From NCBI RefSeq assembly GCF_043876815.1, contig NZ_JBAWKA010000004.1, forward strand, positions 62,001 to 126,000: DNA of 64,000 nucleotides. Direction: 5' to 3'. The notes under the pieces were generated by a model that did no database searches, was not told where the DNA came from, and worked only from the letters and a program-made list of their open reading frames with translations. The DNA is from Gaetbulibacter_A sp043876815. GTDB taxonomy: Bacteria; Bacteroidota; Bacteroidia; Flavobacteriales; Flavobacteriaceae. How positions within the stretch are numbered: the stretch's first letter is position 1; each line of letters starts with the position of its first letter. Of the stretch, positions 15,590-24,208 are shown one piece after another. The position numbers and the translations under genes are program-made.

Positions 15590-18223
15590 ATGATTGACGA
15601 AGAAAACGACGATTTAAATAACCATCCTGAAGAAGAGTCACAAGAAACGATAACTCGTGTTACCGGGATGTATAAGGACTGGTTTTTAGACTATGCCTCT
15701 TACGTAATTTTAGAGCGTGCTGTGCCTGCGATTGAAGACGGTTTTAAACCTGTTCAACGACGTATCATGCACTCTATGAAAGATCTTGATGACGGGCGTT
15801 ATAATAAAGTTGCCAATATTGTGGGCCACACGATGCAATATCACCCGCATGGTGATGCCAGTATCGCGGATGCCATGGTACAAATTGGCCAGAAGGATTT
15901 ATTGATCGATACGCAGGGGAACTGGGGAAATATTCTAACAGGAGATAGTGCTGCCGCCTCTCGTTATATAGAAGCGCGATTATCGAAATTTGCCTTGGAT
16001 GTGGTTTTTAATCCGAAGATTACAGAATGGCAGGCGAGTTATGATGGTCGCCGAAAAGAACCCGTAAATCTTCCGGTAATGTTCCCGCTTTTGCTAGCTC
16101 AAGGAGGTGAGGGAATTGCTGTTGGATTATCAACAAAAATATTACCGCACAATTTTATTGAACTTATTGATGCCTCTGTAAAGCATTTGCAGGGTAAACG
16201 TTTCAGTTTAGTTCCGGACTTCCCAACTGGTGGTGAAGCTGATTTTTCGAATTATAATGATGGTTTGCGTGGCGGACGTGTACGAGTTCGTGCCAAGATA
16301 TCTCAGATGGATAAAAACACTCTGGTAATTACCGAAGTGCCTTTTGGAACAACCACTTCAACATTAATAGATTCGATACTTAAGGCCAACGACAAAGGGA
16401 AGATCAAGATTAAAAAAATTGAAGATAACACAGCAGCTGAGGTAGAGATTTTAGTGCATTTACCATCGGGTTTATCCCCGGATAAAACGATTGATGCTCT
16501 GTATGCTTTTACGAGTTGTGAAACGTCTATTTCACCATTAGGCTGCGTTATTGAAGATAATAAACCACTCTTTGTGGGCGTGACAGAAATGTTACGTCGT
16601 TCTACAGACAATACTGTTGATCTTCTTAAACAGGAACTGGAAATTAAATTAGGCGAGTTTGAGGAACAATGGCATTTTGCTTCGTTGGAACGTATTTTTA
16701 TTGAGAATCGTGTGTATCGTGATATTGAGGAAGAGGAGACCTGGGAAGGTGTTATTGCTGCTATTGATACAGGCTTAAAACCTCATATCAAACATTTAAA
16801 GCGTGCAATTACAGAGGAAGATATTGTGCGACTTACCGAAATTCGAATCAAACGGATATCAAAATTTGATATTGATAAGGCACAGCAAAAAATAGATGCT
16901 TTAGAAGCTCAAATTGCAGAGATGAAGCATCATTTGGAACATCTTATCGATTATGCTATTGCATACTTCAAGCGTCTTAAAAAGGAATATGGGGCGGGAC
17001 GAGAGCGAAAAACCGAGATTAAAATATTTGATGATGTTGATGCGACCAAAGTAGTTATCCGAAACACGAAATTGTATGTAAATCGTGAGGAAGGTTTTAT
17101 AGGAACATCGCTTAAACGTGATGAATATGTTTGCGATTGTAGTGATATTGACGATATTATTGTATTTACCCAAGATGGTAAAATGATGGTAACGAAAGTA
17201 GATTCTAAAACCTTTGTAGGCAAGGATATTATATACGTAGCGGTCTTTAAGAAAAAGGACAAACGCACCATTTACAATATGATCTATCGTGATGGAAAAA
17301 GCGGACCAGCATATATTAAACGATTTGCCGTGACTAGTATGACTCGTGACAGGGAGTACGACCTGACCAATGGTTCAAAAAATTCCAAGGTTCTTTATTT
17401 TTCTGCCAATCCTAATGGTGAAGCTGAAGTTGTAACCATTCATTTAAGACAAGCCGGCAGTATTAAAAAATTAAAATGGGATATTGATTTTGCAGACATT
17501 ATTATCAAAGGACGTTCCTCAAAAGGAAACCTGGTAACCAAATATTCAGTTAAACGAATTGAACTCAAAGAGAAGGGTGTTTCTACTTTAAAACCTCGTA
17601 AAATTTGGTTCGATGATACCGTAGAACGTCTAAATGTAGATGGTAGAGGTGAATTGGTTGGTGAGTTCCGTGGGGAGGATCGCATTCTGATTATTAAACA
17701 GAACGGTTTGGTTAAAACGATTATCCCTGAGCTAACAACACACTTTGATAGTGATATGATCGTCATGGAAAAATGGATTCCAAAAAAACCGATCTCTGCC
17801 GTATATTATAATGGTGAGAAGGAGTTGTATTATGTTAAGCGCTTTTTAATTGAAAATGAGGGTAAAGAGGAATCCTTTATATCAGATCATCCGGACTCTC
17901 AGCTAGAAGTAGTTTCAACGGATTGGCGCCCGGTAGCAGAAGTAGTTTTTGCGAAAGAACGCGGAAAAGACCGAAAGGACAACCTTGAAGTCAGTCTGGA
18001 AGATTTTATTTCTGTAAAAGGAATTACAGCATTAGGTAATCAGTTAACGAAAGACAAGGTCAATCAAATTAATTTATTAGATCCTTTACCTTACGAAGCA
18101 CCAGAAGAAGTGCATGCTGATGATTTAGAAGTTTTTGATGAGGAAGACCTATCAGCTTCAAATCAAGAAAGTTCTGAGTCGGGTGGTAAATCACAAAAGA
18201 CTTTATTCGATGATGATGATTAA
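15590..18223 (+). CDS. parC: DNA topoisomerase IV subunit A
   Basis: An 877-residue A subunit. The catalytic Tyr126 is in AAASRYIEARLS, PVQRRIMHSM is at 54-63 and the quinolone region YHPHGDASIADAM is at 84-96. The cleavage core is followed by a coiled-coil arm (QQKIDALEAQIAEMKHHLEH) and a C-terminal beta-pinwheel-like region, then an acidic tail ending TLFDDDD. It cuts and rejoins DNA with ParE. The position equivalent to E. coli ParC Ser80 appears to be Ala90, with Ser91 next to it. It starts 3 bases after parE and the two are surely co-translated. Confidence 0.94.
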   Translation: MIDEENDDLNNHPEEESQETITRVTGMYKDWFLDYASYVILERAVPAIEDGFKPVQRRIMHSMKDLDDGRYNKVANIVGHTMQYHPHGDASIADAMVQIGQKDLLIDTQGNWGNILTGDSAAASRYIEARLSKFALDVVFNPKITEWQASYDGRRKEPVNLPVMFPLLLAQGGEGIAVGLSTKILPHNFIELIDASVKHLQGKRFSLVPDFPTGGEADFSNYNDGLRGGRVRVRAKISQMDKNTLVITEVPFGTTTSTLIDSILKANDKGKIKIKKIEDNTAAEVEILVHLPSGLSPDKTIDALYAFTSCETSISPLGCVIEDNKPLFVGVTEMLRRSTDNTVDLLKQELEIKLGEFEEQWHFASLERIFIENRVYRDIEEEETWEGVIAAIDTGLKPHIKHLKRAITEEDIVRLTEIRIKRISKFDIDKAQQKIDALEAQIAEMKHHLEHLIDYAIAYFKRLKKEYGAGRERKTEIKIFDDVDATKVVIRNTKLYVNREEGFIGTSLKRDEYVCDCSDIDDIIVFTQDGKMMVTKVDSKTFVGKDIIYVAVFKKKDKRTIYNMIYRDGKSGPAYIKRFAVTSMTRDREYDLTNGSKNSKVLYFSANPNGEAEVVTIHLRQAGSIKKLKWDIDFADIIIKGRSSKGNLVTKYSVKRIELKEKGVSTLKPRKIWFDDTVERLNVDGRGELVGEFRGEDRILIIKQNGLVKTIIPELTTHFDSDMIVMEKWIPKKPISAVYYNGEKELYYVKRFLIENEGKEESFISDHPDSQLEVVSTDWRPVAEVVFAKERGKDRKDNLEVSLEDFISVKGITALGNQLTKDKVNQINLLDPLPYEAPEEVHADDLEVFDEEDLSASNQESSESGGKSQKTLFDDDD

Positions 18224-18262
18224 ATTCTTTTGCTAGTTTTAGTGTGTTCTATTTAAGTTTTT

Positions 18263-19525
18263 TTATGAGGATCGTTCTAACTGACGTTGAATTTTCCGAA
18301 TAGCTGTCTCGATGGATTCCTCGGGTTCGATAATATTATATTCCCCCCAAAATCGTGGGTCTGAAAATCCGGAGGCCTTGTCAACGAGCACTGTTGAAGG
18401 GCGTATGATGTTCTGATTGTTCTTTACACTAGCATTCTCGTCTAGCTGCCAATCGGTTATAGCCATTTCGCTATCTAAGGTGTAAACACTATTAAATAAT
18501 TTACCTTTCCAATCTACTTTAAACGTTAATTGAATATTAGTATAAGCCATTTGCCACAAGCCATCTTTCTTGCGGTAATTAACAATATAACGGGCTTCCG
18601 TCGGATAAACATCAACACGAGTTGGTTTTTTCCGCACAAACATCCTACTGGTTAATTCCTTATTTTCAACATTTAGGCGATAATCCGCTTTGATTAAGGC
18701 TAAGGAATTAGCATCGATGTACAATTTCCCATAATATAAGGGCATAACTACTTCTGGTTTTTGTTTAAAATTCACAACGTATACTGGTGTATCATTAATT
18801 TGGGTAGCCTTACCAAAACTAAAATCGTAAAAAGGAATATCGTCATGGGAAAAAACATAATCCGGATATCTTACGATGTCCGTATAAAGATTACTGAATG
18901 GACCTCCTTGTAATTTTAAAGCAATGGTATCTAATCTGGAATAATCTGTATTTTTTCTCGCCCTTATCAGCTCAATACCATCCCGCCTGAGTGCGTTATT
19001 AGGACGTTTGTGAATTTGAATTACAGCTTCTGTTAAAGAGGCATTGCGACGACGTTTCTTTATGGTTTCACGATAAAAGGCAGTTAATACAGCACTCTCA
19101 TTGGAGAATAATTTGTTTCTATTCTTCATCATAGCCTCAAACAAGGATTTGGCATCCTTAAAAGAAGCTATTTTGATTTCGGCAAGCTGCGTAATAGCTG
19201 GACTTAAAGCGATGGTCATGTTGTCTGTTAGGTCAGCTATAGATAGCTCTTGTTCTAGATATCCCAGTCGGGATACAACGAGGTAGTCGTTGAGTTGTGT
19301 GTTTGGTATTTTCAAAATAAATTCACCATCGGCATTTGTAACTGTGCTTATATTAGACCCTTTAACAGCAAGATCTGTTAACATAAGAGGGTCCTTGGTA
19401 TTTAGGTCTATAACAATACCTTTGATTTCCTTAAAAGATTGGGTTTCCTGAGCTTTTGACTCTAAAAAACTACCAAAAAGCAAGCCTACTATAGGGATTA
19501 ATTGTAGTATTAAATTCTTTTTCAT
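18263..19525 (-). CDS. CarboxypepD_reg-like domain protein, exported (paralogue 2)
   Basis: About 420 residues from the ATG at 19525, chosen because it begins the signal peptide (MKKNLILQLIPIVGLLFGSF...SKAQE); the frame extends 18 codons further up. The mature protein begins with a CarboxypepD_reg-like fold (IKGIVIDLNTKDPLMLTDLA ... TVTNADGEFILKIP). A linker (ITQLAEIKIAS) and a domain rich in charged and aromatic residues follow. It shares layout and several blocks with the protein at 10290-11765 (linker QLxEV/I, then an A-FxRE/NxE-type block), so the two are probably paralogues. Envelope location is inferred; role unknown. Confidence 0.82.
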   Translation of the reverse strand: MKKNLILQLIPIVGLLFGSFLESKAQETQSFKEIKGIVIDLNTKDPLMLTDLAVKGSNISTVTNADGEFILKIPNTQLNDYLVVSRLGYLEQELSIADLTDNMTIALSPAITQLAEIKIASFKDAKSLFEAMMKNRNKLFSNESAVLTAFYRETIKKRRRNASLTEAVIQIHKRPNNALRRDGIELIRARKNTDYSRLDTIALKLQGGPFSNLYTDIVRYPDYVFSHDDIPFYDFSFGKATQINDTPVYVVNFKQKPEVVMPLYYGKLYIDANSLALIKADYRLNVENKELTSRMFVRKKPTRVDVYPTEARYIVNYRKKDGLWQMAYTNIQLTFKVDWKGKLFNSVYTLDSEMAITDWQLDENASVKNNQNIIRPSTVLVDKASGFSDPRFWGEYNIIEPEESIETAIRKIQRQLERSS

Positions 19526-19898
19526 AATGTTTATTGCAATAGGATTTTTTACTTTATTAAAGTACGAAAATCTGATCAATTAACTTTAAAATTTATGTTA
19601 ATTTAGAGGGGTTTTAAGGTGCTTATTATCACTCGTTTTTATGTTAGAGTTCTGATGGGTAGAAATTTTAACGACATCAAGGGTTTTATTAACTTCAATC
19701 TCAACTGTTTATTAAAACATTTAATGAAAAGTGTATTTCATTCCTGAATAGAAATTTAAATAAAAACATATTGAAATGTTTGAAAATAAATCGTTTACAT
19801 GTTGAAAAGTTTATGATTTTTTAAATAATATTTTTCTATTAATTACCTATCTTTCGGCTACCAAATCTATTATATTAATTTAATCCATAATTATTGTT
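19526..19898. other. AT-rich divergent intergenic region
   Basis: 373 bases between two divergent exported-protein genes. No ORF, repeat or hairpin stands out. TATCTTTC near 19848 is one mismatch from the -7 consensus and could drive the lipoprotein gene about 45 bases downstream. Confidence 0.4.
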
Positions 19899-20834
19899 AT
19901 GAAAATCCCTACACCCTACATTTATCTATTATTTATTATTCTTTTTAGCGTTTCCTGTTCTAAGGATAATGCTACAGAAAATCCAGATTATCCCGAAGGA
20001 ATTAATTTGAATCCGGATGCACTGCAACCAGTTGTTCATGAAGATCTAGTTCAATTTACACCAGAACAAGCCGATTGGTCTACTTTTTATTCTAAACCTA
20101 TTGAAGAAGGCTTTTTAACCCACGACCCTGACGGTTGGACGTCAGATAGGGTAGAAGCACTAAAAAATGCAACCTGGGATGGAACCATTTATGACCCAAC
20201 AAAGATGTCTAAAAAAGAATTTTATGATTGTATTTGTCCAAATCCTGATGTTGTTAGAGGTATCAGAGAAGTTTTTTATGAAACTAAACCCTTCAAAGAT
20301 AATGCTAACCCGACAAAAGCAGAAGTTGATGAATGGCACAGAATTTCTATCAGACACTTACGAAATCTGGTAGGTTATGATTATCCTATTAAAAAAGACA
20401 GTACCATGTTCATTCGCTCCCTGTGGAGTCAGCAAAGAAAATTTTCAACCATATGGGATGAAAAATATGGAACTCCCGGAGAAACTAAAAGTGGAATTCA
20501 TTTTGGTGGCGGATTTATTCCGGATGCAGAAGATCAATTACCTTATTTAGATGAAGGCGCTGAACTGATTCAAAATAAGGGGAGTCAAGCTGAAGGTGTT
20601 TTTGTTCGACCAAGAGCACATATTCCCTGGTCAGTTAAATGGATAAGACCTTTTTGTTTTTCACTTGAAAGAGAGGGTTTTTGGGGTGGCCATTTAGGCC
20701 CTTTTTGGAGAAGAGAAAAATTTGGATTTAGCTTTTGGGATCTCAGAGGTGAGGAGAAAAACAAAAGTTATGCTAATTTAAGAGCAAAATGGTCCGGAGA
20801 ATTATACCCTCATTTATATGAAAAGCCAAATTAG
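19899..20834 (+). CDS. Orphan lipoprotein of unknown function
   Basis: A 311-residue protein with a lipoprotein signal (IIFIILFSVSC-type hydrophobic run; lipobox SVSC, Cys20) and an Asn/Asp/Pro-rich linker. I do not recognise any domain. Visible traits are a CxC pair in YDCICPNPDVV near residue 110, a charged helical block with WHRISIRHLRNLVG near 148-161, and a C-terminus rich in Trp, Phe and Gly (REGFWGGHLGPFWRREKFGF). It is a stand-alone gene flanked by gaps of more than 300 bases, which fits a more recently acquired or independently regulated gene. Surface or periplasmic location is inferred from the lipobox. Confidence 0.78.
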   Translation: MKIPTPYIYLLFIILFSVSCSKDNATENPDYPEGINLNPDALQPVVHEDLVQFTPEQADWSTFYSKPIEEGFLTHDPDGWTSDRVEALKNATWDGTIYDPTKMSKKEFYDCICPNPDVVRGIREVFYETKPFKDNANPTKAEVDEWHRISIRHLRNLVGYDYPIKKDSTMFIRSLWSQQRKFSTIWDEKYGTPGETKSGIHFGGGFIPDAEDQLPYLDEGAELIQNKGSQAEGVFVRPRAHIPWSVKWIRPFCFSLEREGFWGGHLGPFWRREKFGFSFWDLRGEEKNKSYANLRAKWSGELYPHLYEKPN

Positions 20835-21173
20835 AATTGGTTTTGGACTATTTAATTTTTGAGGTATTTTAATGAAATAATTTTTATTTTATTTCACTAA
20901 GTTCGAAATTAAAATGATCCTTTTACGAGGATGCTTATGATGACTTTCACATGCTATTTTAAGTGAAAATTCATAAGTATAAATCAATAATTTTTAACAG
21001 AAAAACCTGTAGGTGCGTCATTATTAAAGACGTGACTATAGGTTTTCCTGATTATATCAGTTTGCTATTTTCTTAATTAAATAAAACGGGATTTAAAAGC
21101 TAAATCTCTTAACGTTATTTTTAGGATTAAAAAATTTAATTAGCCGTATATTTACATGATTTTTTAACACGCT
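20835..21173. other. Intergenic region with two inverted repeats
   Basis: 339 bases without a gene. An AT-only inverted repeat (TGAAATAA ... TTATTTCA) lies at about 20873-20896 just after the lipoprotein gene. A stronger imperfect hairpin follows at 21001-21046. The rest is AT-rich and holds the bshC promoter; TATATTTA near 21147 is close to the -7 consensus. Confidence 0.5.
21001..21047 (+). terminator. Possible terminator-like hairpin
   Basis: Imperfect inverted repeat: AAAACCTGTAG ... CGTC, loop ATTATTAAA, GACG ... CTATAGGTTTT. The T-run is short and it sits about 170 bases after the lipoprotein stop, so it may instead be a transcribed structure. Confidence 0.45.
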
Positions 21174-22766
21174 ATGCAAACAGAATACATATCTTTTGAA
21201 AAAACGGGCTATTTTTCTTCTTTAATAACAGATTACCTTAATAAAGATCCCAAATTAAATCCATTCTACAATCGGTATCCAGACCTAGATGCGTTTCAAG
21301 ATCAAATCAAAGATAAAACCAAATCATTTTCGAATGATAATCGATCCGTTTTGGTAAAGGCGCTCAAAGATCAGTATGCTAATTTGGAAGTTTCAGAAGA
21401 AACAATAAATAATATTGAGGCTTTAAAAGTTTCAAATACATTAACAGTTACTACTGGACATCAATTAAATTTATTTACCGGGCCATTATATTTTCTGTAC
21501 AAAATCGTTTCAACTATCAATTTGTCCAAAGTTTTACAGGATAAATATCCTGAAAATCAATTCGTGCCTGTCTATTGGATGGCTACTGAGGATCATGATT
21601 TCGATGAAATCAATTTTTTCAATTTTGAAGGAAAAAAAATACAGTGGTCTAAAGATTCAAAAGGTGCTGTAGGCGAACTTAATACTACTGGATTAGATGA
21701 GGTGTTTAGAATAGTCTCGAAGGCCTTTGGAGACAGTTTTGTGGCTCAGGATCTTAAAAAATTATTTGAATCTGCTTATTTAAAACATGATAACCTAGCT
21801 GACGCTACACGGTATTTGGCTAATGCTTTGTTCAAGGATTTAGGGTTAGTCATTATTGATGCTAATGATCAAGACCTCAAAAGGCTTTTTATACCTTATT
21901 TACAGGAGGAGTTGTTGGAACGAACCTCCTACCAAAAAGTTATGGAAACCAATGCAGGTTTGGAGAAACATTACGGTTTGCAGGTAAATCCCAGAGAAAT
22001 TAATTTGTTCTATCTCCTGGAAGGCTTGCGGGAACGTATTGTTTACAACAATGCTGTCTACAAAGTTTTAAACACAGATATTATTTGGTCTGAAGAAGCG
22101 CTTTTAAAAGAATTGGAACAACATCCTGAACGCTTTTCACCTAATGTGATCATGAGGCCTTTGTATCAAGAGGTTATTCTTCCTAATTTATGTTACATTG
22201 GTGGTGGCGGTGAACTGGCCTATTGGTTACAATTAAAGGGTTTTTTTGAACATGTTAAGATTCCTTATCCAATATTGCTGTTGCGAAATTCGGTTTTAAT
22301 TCAAACTAAAAAGCAAAAGGAGAAACTAGAGAAGCTCAATGTAACAACTGAAGCCTTATTTCAAGATCAGGAAGAATTGATCAATAAAAAAGTTGAAGAA
22401 CTTTCGGAAATCGATATTGACTTCAGTCCTCAAAAAGAATATTTAAAAGAGCAGTTCAAAGACCTTTATAAACTTGCGGAACAAACAGATAAATCCTTTA
22501 TCGGTGCTGTAAAAGCTCAGGAAGTAAAACAGATCAATGGTTTGAAAAATCTTGAAAAACGTTTGCTTCGTGCTCAAAAGCGTAAACTTTCAGATGAGGT
22601 GGAGCGATTAACGAAACTTCAAAACGCTTTATTTCCGAATAAGGGACTTCAGGAACGAAATACTAATTTCTCGGAATTTTATCTGGTTTATGGTGATACT
22701 TTAATACCAAATTTATTGGATACCTTAGATCCGCTTAGTGGCGAATTTTTAATTTTAACTCTTTAA
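21174..22766 (+). CDS. bshC: Bacillithiol biosynthesis cysteine-adding enzyme BshC
   Basis: A 530-residue protein matching BshC: the hallmark VTTGHQLNLFTGPLYFLYKI near residues 97-116, YWMATEDHDFDEINFF near 137-152, and later IMRPLYQEVILPNLCYIGGGGELAYWLQLK. A long coiled-coil segment lies in the C-terminal third. BshC joins cysteine to GlcN-malate, the last step of bacillithiol synthesis, so the organism should make this thiol. bshA and bshB are not in the window. A PLP decarboxylase gene starts 3 bases after the stop, which suggests co-transcription. Confidence 0.95.
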   Translation: MQTEYISFEKTGYFSSLITDYLNKDPKLNPFYNRYPDLDAFQDQIKDKTKSFSNDNRSVLVKALKDQYANLEVSEETINNIEALKVSNTLTVTTGHQLNLFTGPLYFLYKIVSTINLSKVLQDKYPENQFVPVYWMATEDHDFDEINFFNFEGKKIQWSKDSKGAVGELNTTGLDEVFRIVSKAFGDSFVAQDLKKLFESAYLKHDNLADATRYLANALFKDLGLVIIDANDQDLKRLFIPYLQEELLERTSYQKVMETNAGLEKHYGLQVNPREINLFYLLEGLRERIVYNNAVYKVLNTDIIWSEEALLKELEQHPERFSPNVIMRPLYQEVILPNLCYIGGGGELAYWLQLKGFFEHVKIPYPILLLRNSVLIQTKKQKEKLEKLNVTTEALFQDQEELINKKVEELSEIDIDFSPQKEYLKEQFKDLYKLAEQTDKSFIGAVKAQEVKQINGLKNLEKRLLRAQKRKLSDEVERLTKLQNALFPNKGLQERNTNFSEFYLVYGDTLIPNLLDTLDPLSGEFLILTL

Positions 22767-22769
22767 GTT

Positions 22770-24143
22770 ATGCACAAAATTGATATGGATTTGGTGGAAA
22801 TGACCATGGATGTTATGAAATATGTCATTGATCGTATTTCCAATACTAAAACCACCATCAACAAACCGAAAAAAGCTGAAGAGCTAAAAGCGCTCGTTGG
22901 AGAAACGATAACCAAGTCAGGAATTGGAGGGGAAAAAGCCTTTGAGCTCTGGAAAGAACACTTAACAAAATCAAATGTGCCAATTGATCACCCAAGGCAT
23001 TTAGCCTTTGTGCCAGCATCACCTACACGTGCCGCCATAATGTTCGATTTGGTAACTTCGGCTTCTAGTATTCATGGGGCCTATTGGATGGAAGGCGCCG
23101 GAGGTATTTTTTGTGAAAATGAAGCGATGCACTGGATTGTGTCGCTTACAGGTTTGCCTGAAGGTGCTTTTGGCGTTTTTACCAGCGGAGGAACAGCGGC
23201 GAACTTGTCTGCAATTGTTACGGCCAGAGAGTATTGGCGTGGTTTAGATACTGCTAACGAAAATAAAAAAGGACTGGTAATTACTTCAATTGGAGCACAT
23301 TCCTCCATTAAGGCCATGGCGAAAGTGGCTGATGTAGATATTTTATTAGTCGATACAGAAGATGTTATGACGGCTGATGCTTTAAATGACGTTATTAGTG
23401 GCCTGTCAGCTTCCCAACGAAAAAGACTATTTGCTGTGGTAGCTACAGGAGGAACCACAAACGCCGGGATAATTGATGATTTAAATGGCATAGGAACACT
23501 TTGTGAAAAAGAACATTTGTGGTTTCATGTAGATGCAGCTTATGGCGGTGGTGCTTTGGTTGCTGACTCTGTGAGGCATTTATTTAATGGTATTGAAAAG
23601 GCCGACAGTATTACGATCGATCCGCATAAATGGATGTTCTCGCCTTACGACTGTGGTGCAGTAATATACAAAAAGCCTGAATTGGCTAAACAGGCGCATT
23701 CACAAGAAGGTTCTTATTTGGATATCTTTAAAGACGAAGGGGCGCATGGTTTCAACCCAACCGATTATCAAATACAACTTACCCGTAGGGTTCGTGGTTT
23801 ACCCTTATGGTTTTCTTTGGCCATGCATGGTACCGATCGGTATAAACAGGCCATTGAACGTGGTATAGAACTGGCTAATATAGCAGGTGAAATGATAACT
23901 AAAATGGATCATGTAGAATTGGTTCGGGAACCGAGTTTATCCTGTGTGGTTTACCGGCGTAAAGATTGGACTCCTGATGATTATATGCAATGGACTTATC
24001 GAAATCACGAATCAGGCTTCGCTCTGGTAACGCCAACGAAATGGAAAACAGGGAATAGCTATGAAACGGTTTCGCGGTTTTGTTTTATTAATCCGGACAC
24101 TACCGAGGATGATATAGAACAGATTTTAAAATCCATGATTTGA
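22770..24143 (+). CDS. Group II PLP-dependent decarboxylase, substrate unknown
   Basis: A 457-residue enzyme of the glutamate/aromatic amino acid decarboxylase family. The PLP-stacking His is His177 (GAHSSIKAM), Asp255 is in HVDAAYGGG and the Schiff-base lysine is Lys287 in ITIDPHKWMF. The phosphate-binding SGGTAANLSAI is at 139-149. Family members decarboxylate aspartate, glutamate, tyrosine, cysteine sulfinate and others; the sequence alone does not settle which. A 3-base gap to bshC raises the chance of a role tied to thiol, aspartate or coenzyme A metabolism, but that is inference. Confidence 0.87.
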   Translation: MHKIDMDLVEMTMDVMKYVIDRISNTKTTINKPKKAEELKALVGETITKSGIGGEKAFELWKEHLTKSNVPIDHPRHLAFVPASPTRAAIMFDLVTSASSIHGAYWMEGAGGIFCENEAMHWIVSLTGLPEGAFGVFTSGGTAANLSAIVTAREYWRGLDTANENKKGLVITSIGAHSSIKAMAKVADVDILLVDTEDVMTADALNDVISGLSASQRKRLFAVVATGGTTNAGIIDDLNGIGTLCEKEHLWFHVDAAYGGGALVADSVRHLFNGIEKADSITIDPHKWMFSPYDCGAVIYKKPELAKQAHSQEGSYLDIFKDEGAHGFNPTDYQIQLTRRVRGLPLWFSLAMHGTDRYKQAIERGIELANIAGEMITKMDHVELVREPSLSCVVYRRKDWTPDDYMQWTYRNHESGFALVTPTKWKTGNSYETVSRFCFINPDTTEDDIEQILKSMI

Positions 24144-24193
24144 TTGTTCATAAAAAATGAGAACTTCAAATATGACTTTTTAAAATCAATTAT

Positions 24194-24208
24194 TACTTTT
24201 GCGCATGC
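24194..24208 (+). promoter_or_regulatory. guaA -7 promoter element abutting the start codon
   Basis: TACTTTTG at 24194-24201 fits TAnnTTTG exactly, and the ATG begins at 24205, only 3 bases later. Since this element is centred near -7, transcription should start at or next to the ATG, giving a leaderless message. No good -33 TTG was seen. Confidence 0.55.

Noticed and set aside
16951..17271. Open frames of about 100 codons antisense to parC and many similar frames antisense to other genes
   Set aside because: They lie wholly inside well-supported genes on the other strand, have odd composition (Ser, Leu, Phe or Ile runs) and no neighbours or start context of their own.
18263..19525. SusC/TonB-dependent receptor because of the CarboxypepD_reg domain
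   Set aside because: It is far too short (about 420 residues) and lacks plug and beta-barrel signatures; no SusD partner is adjacent.
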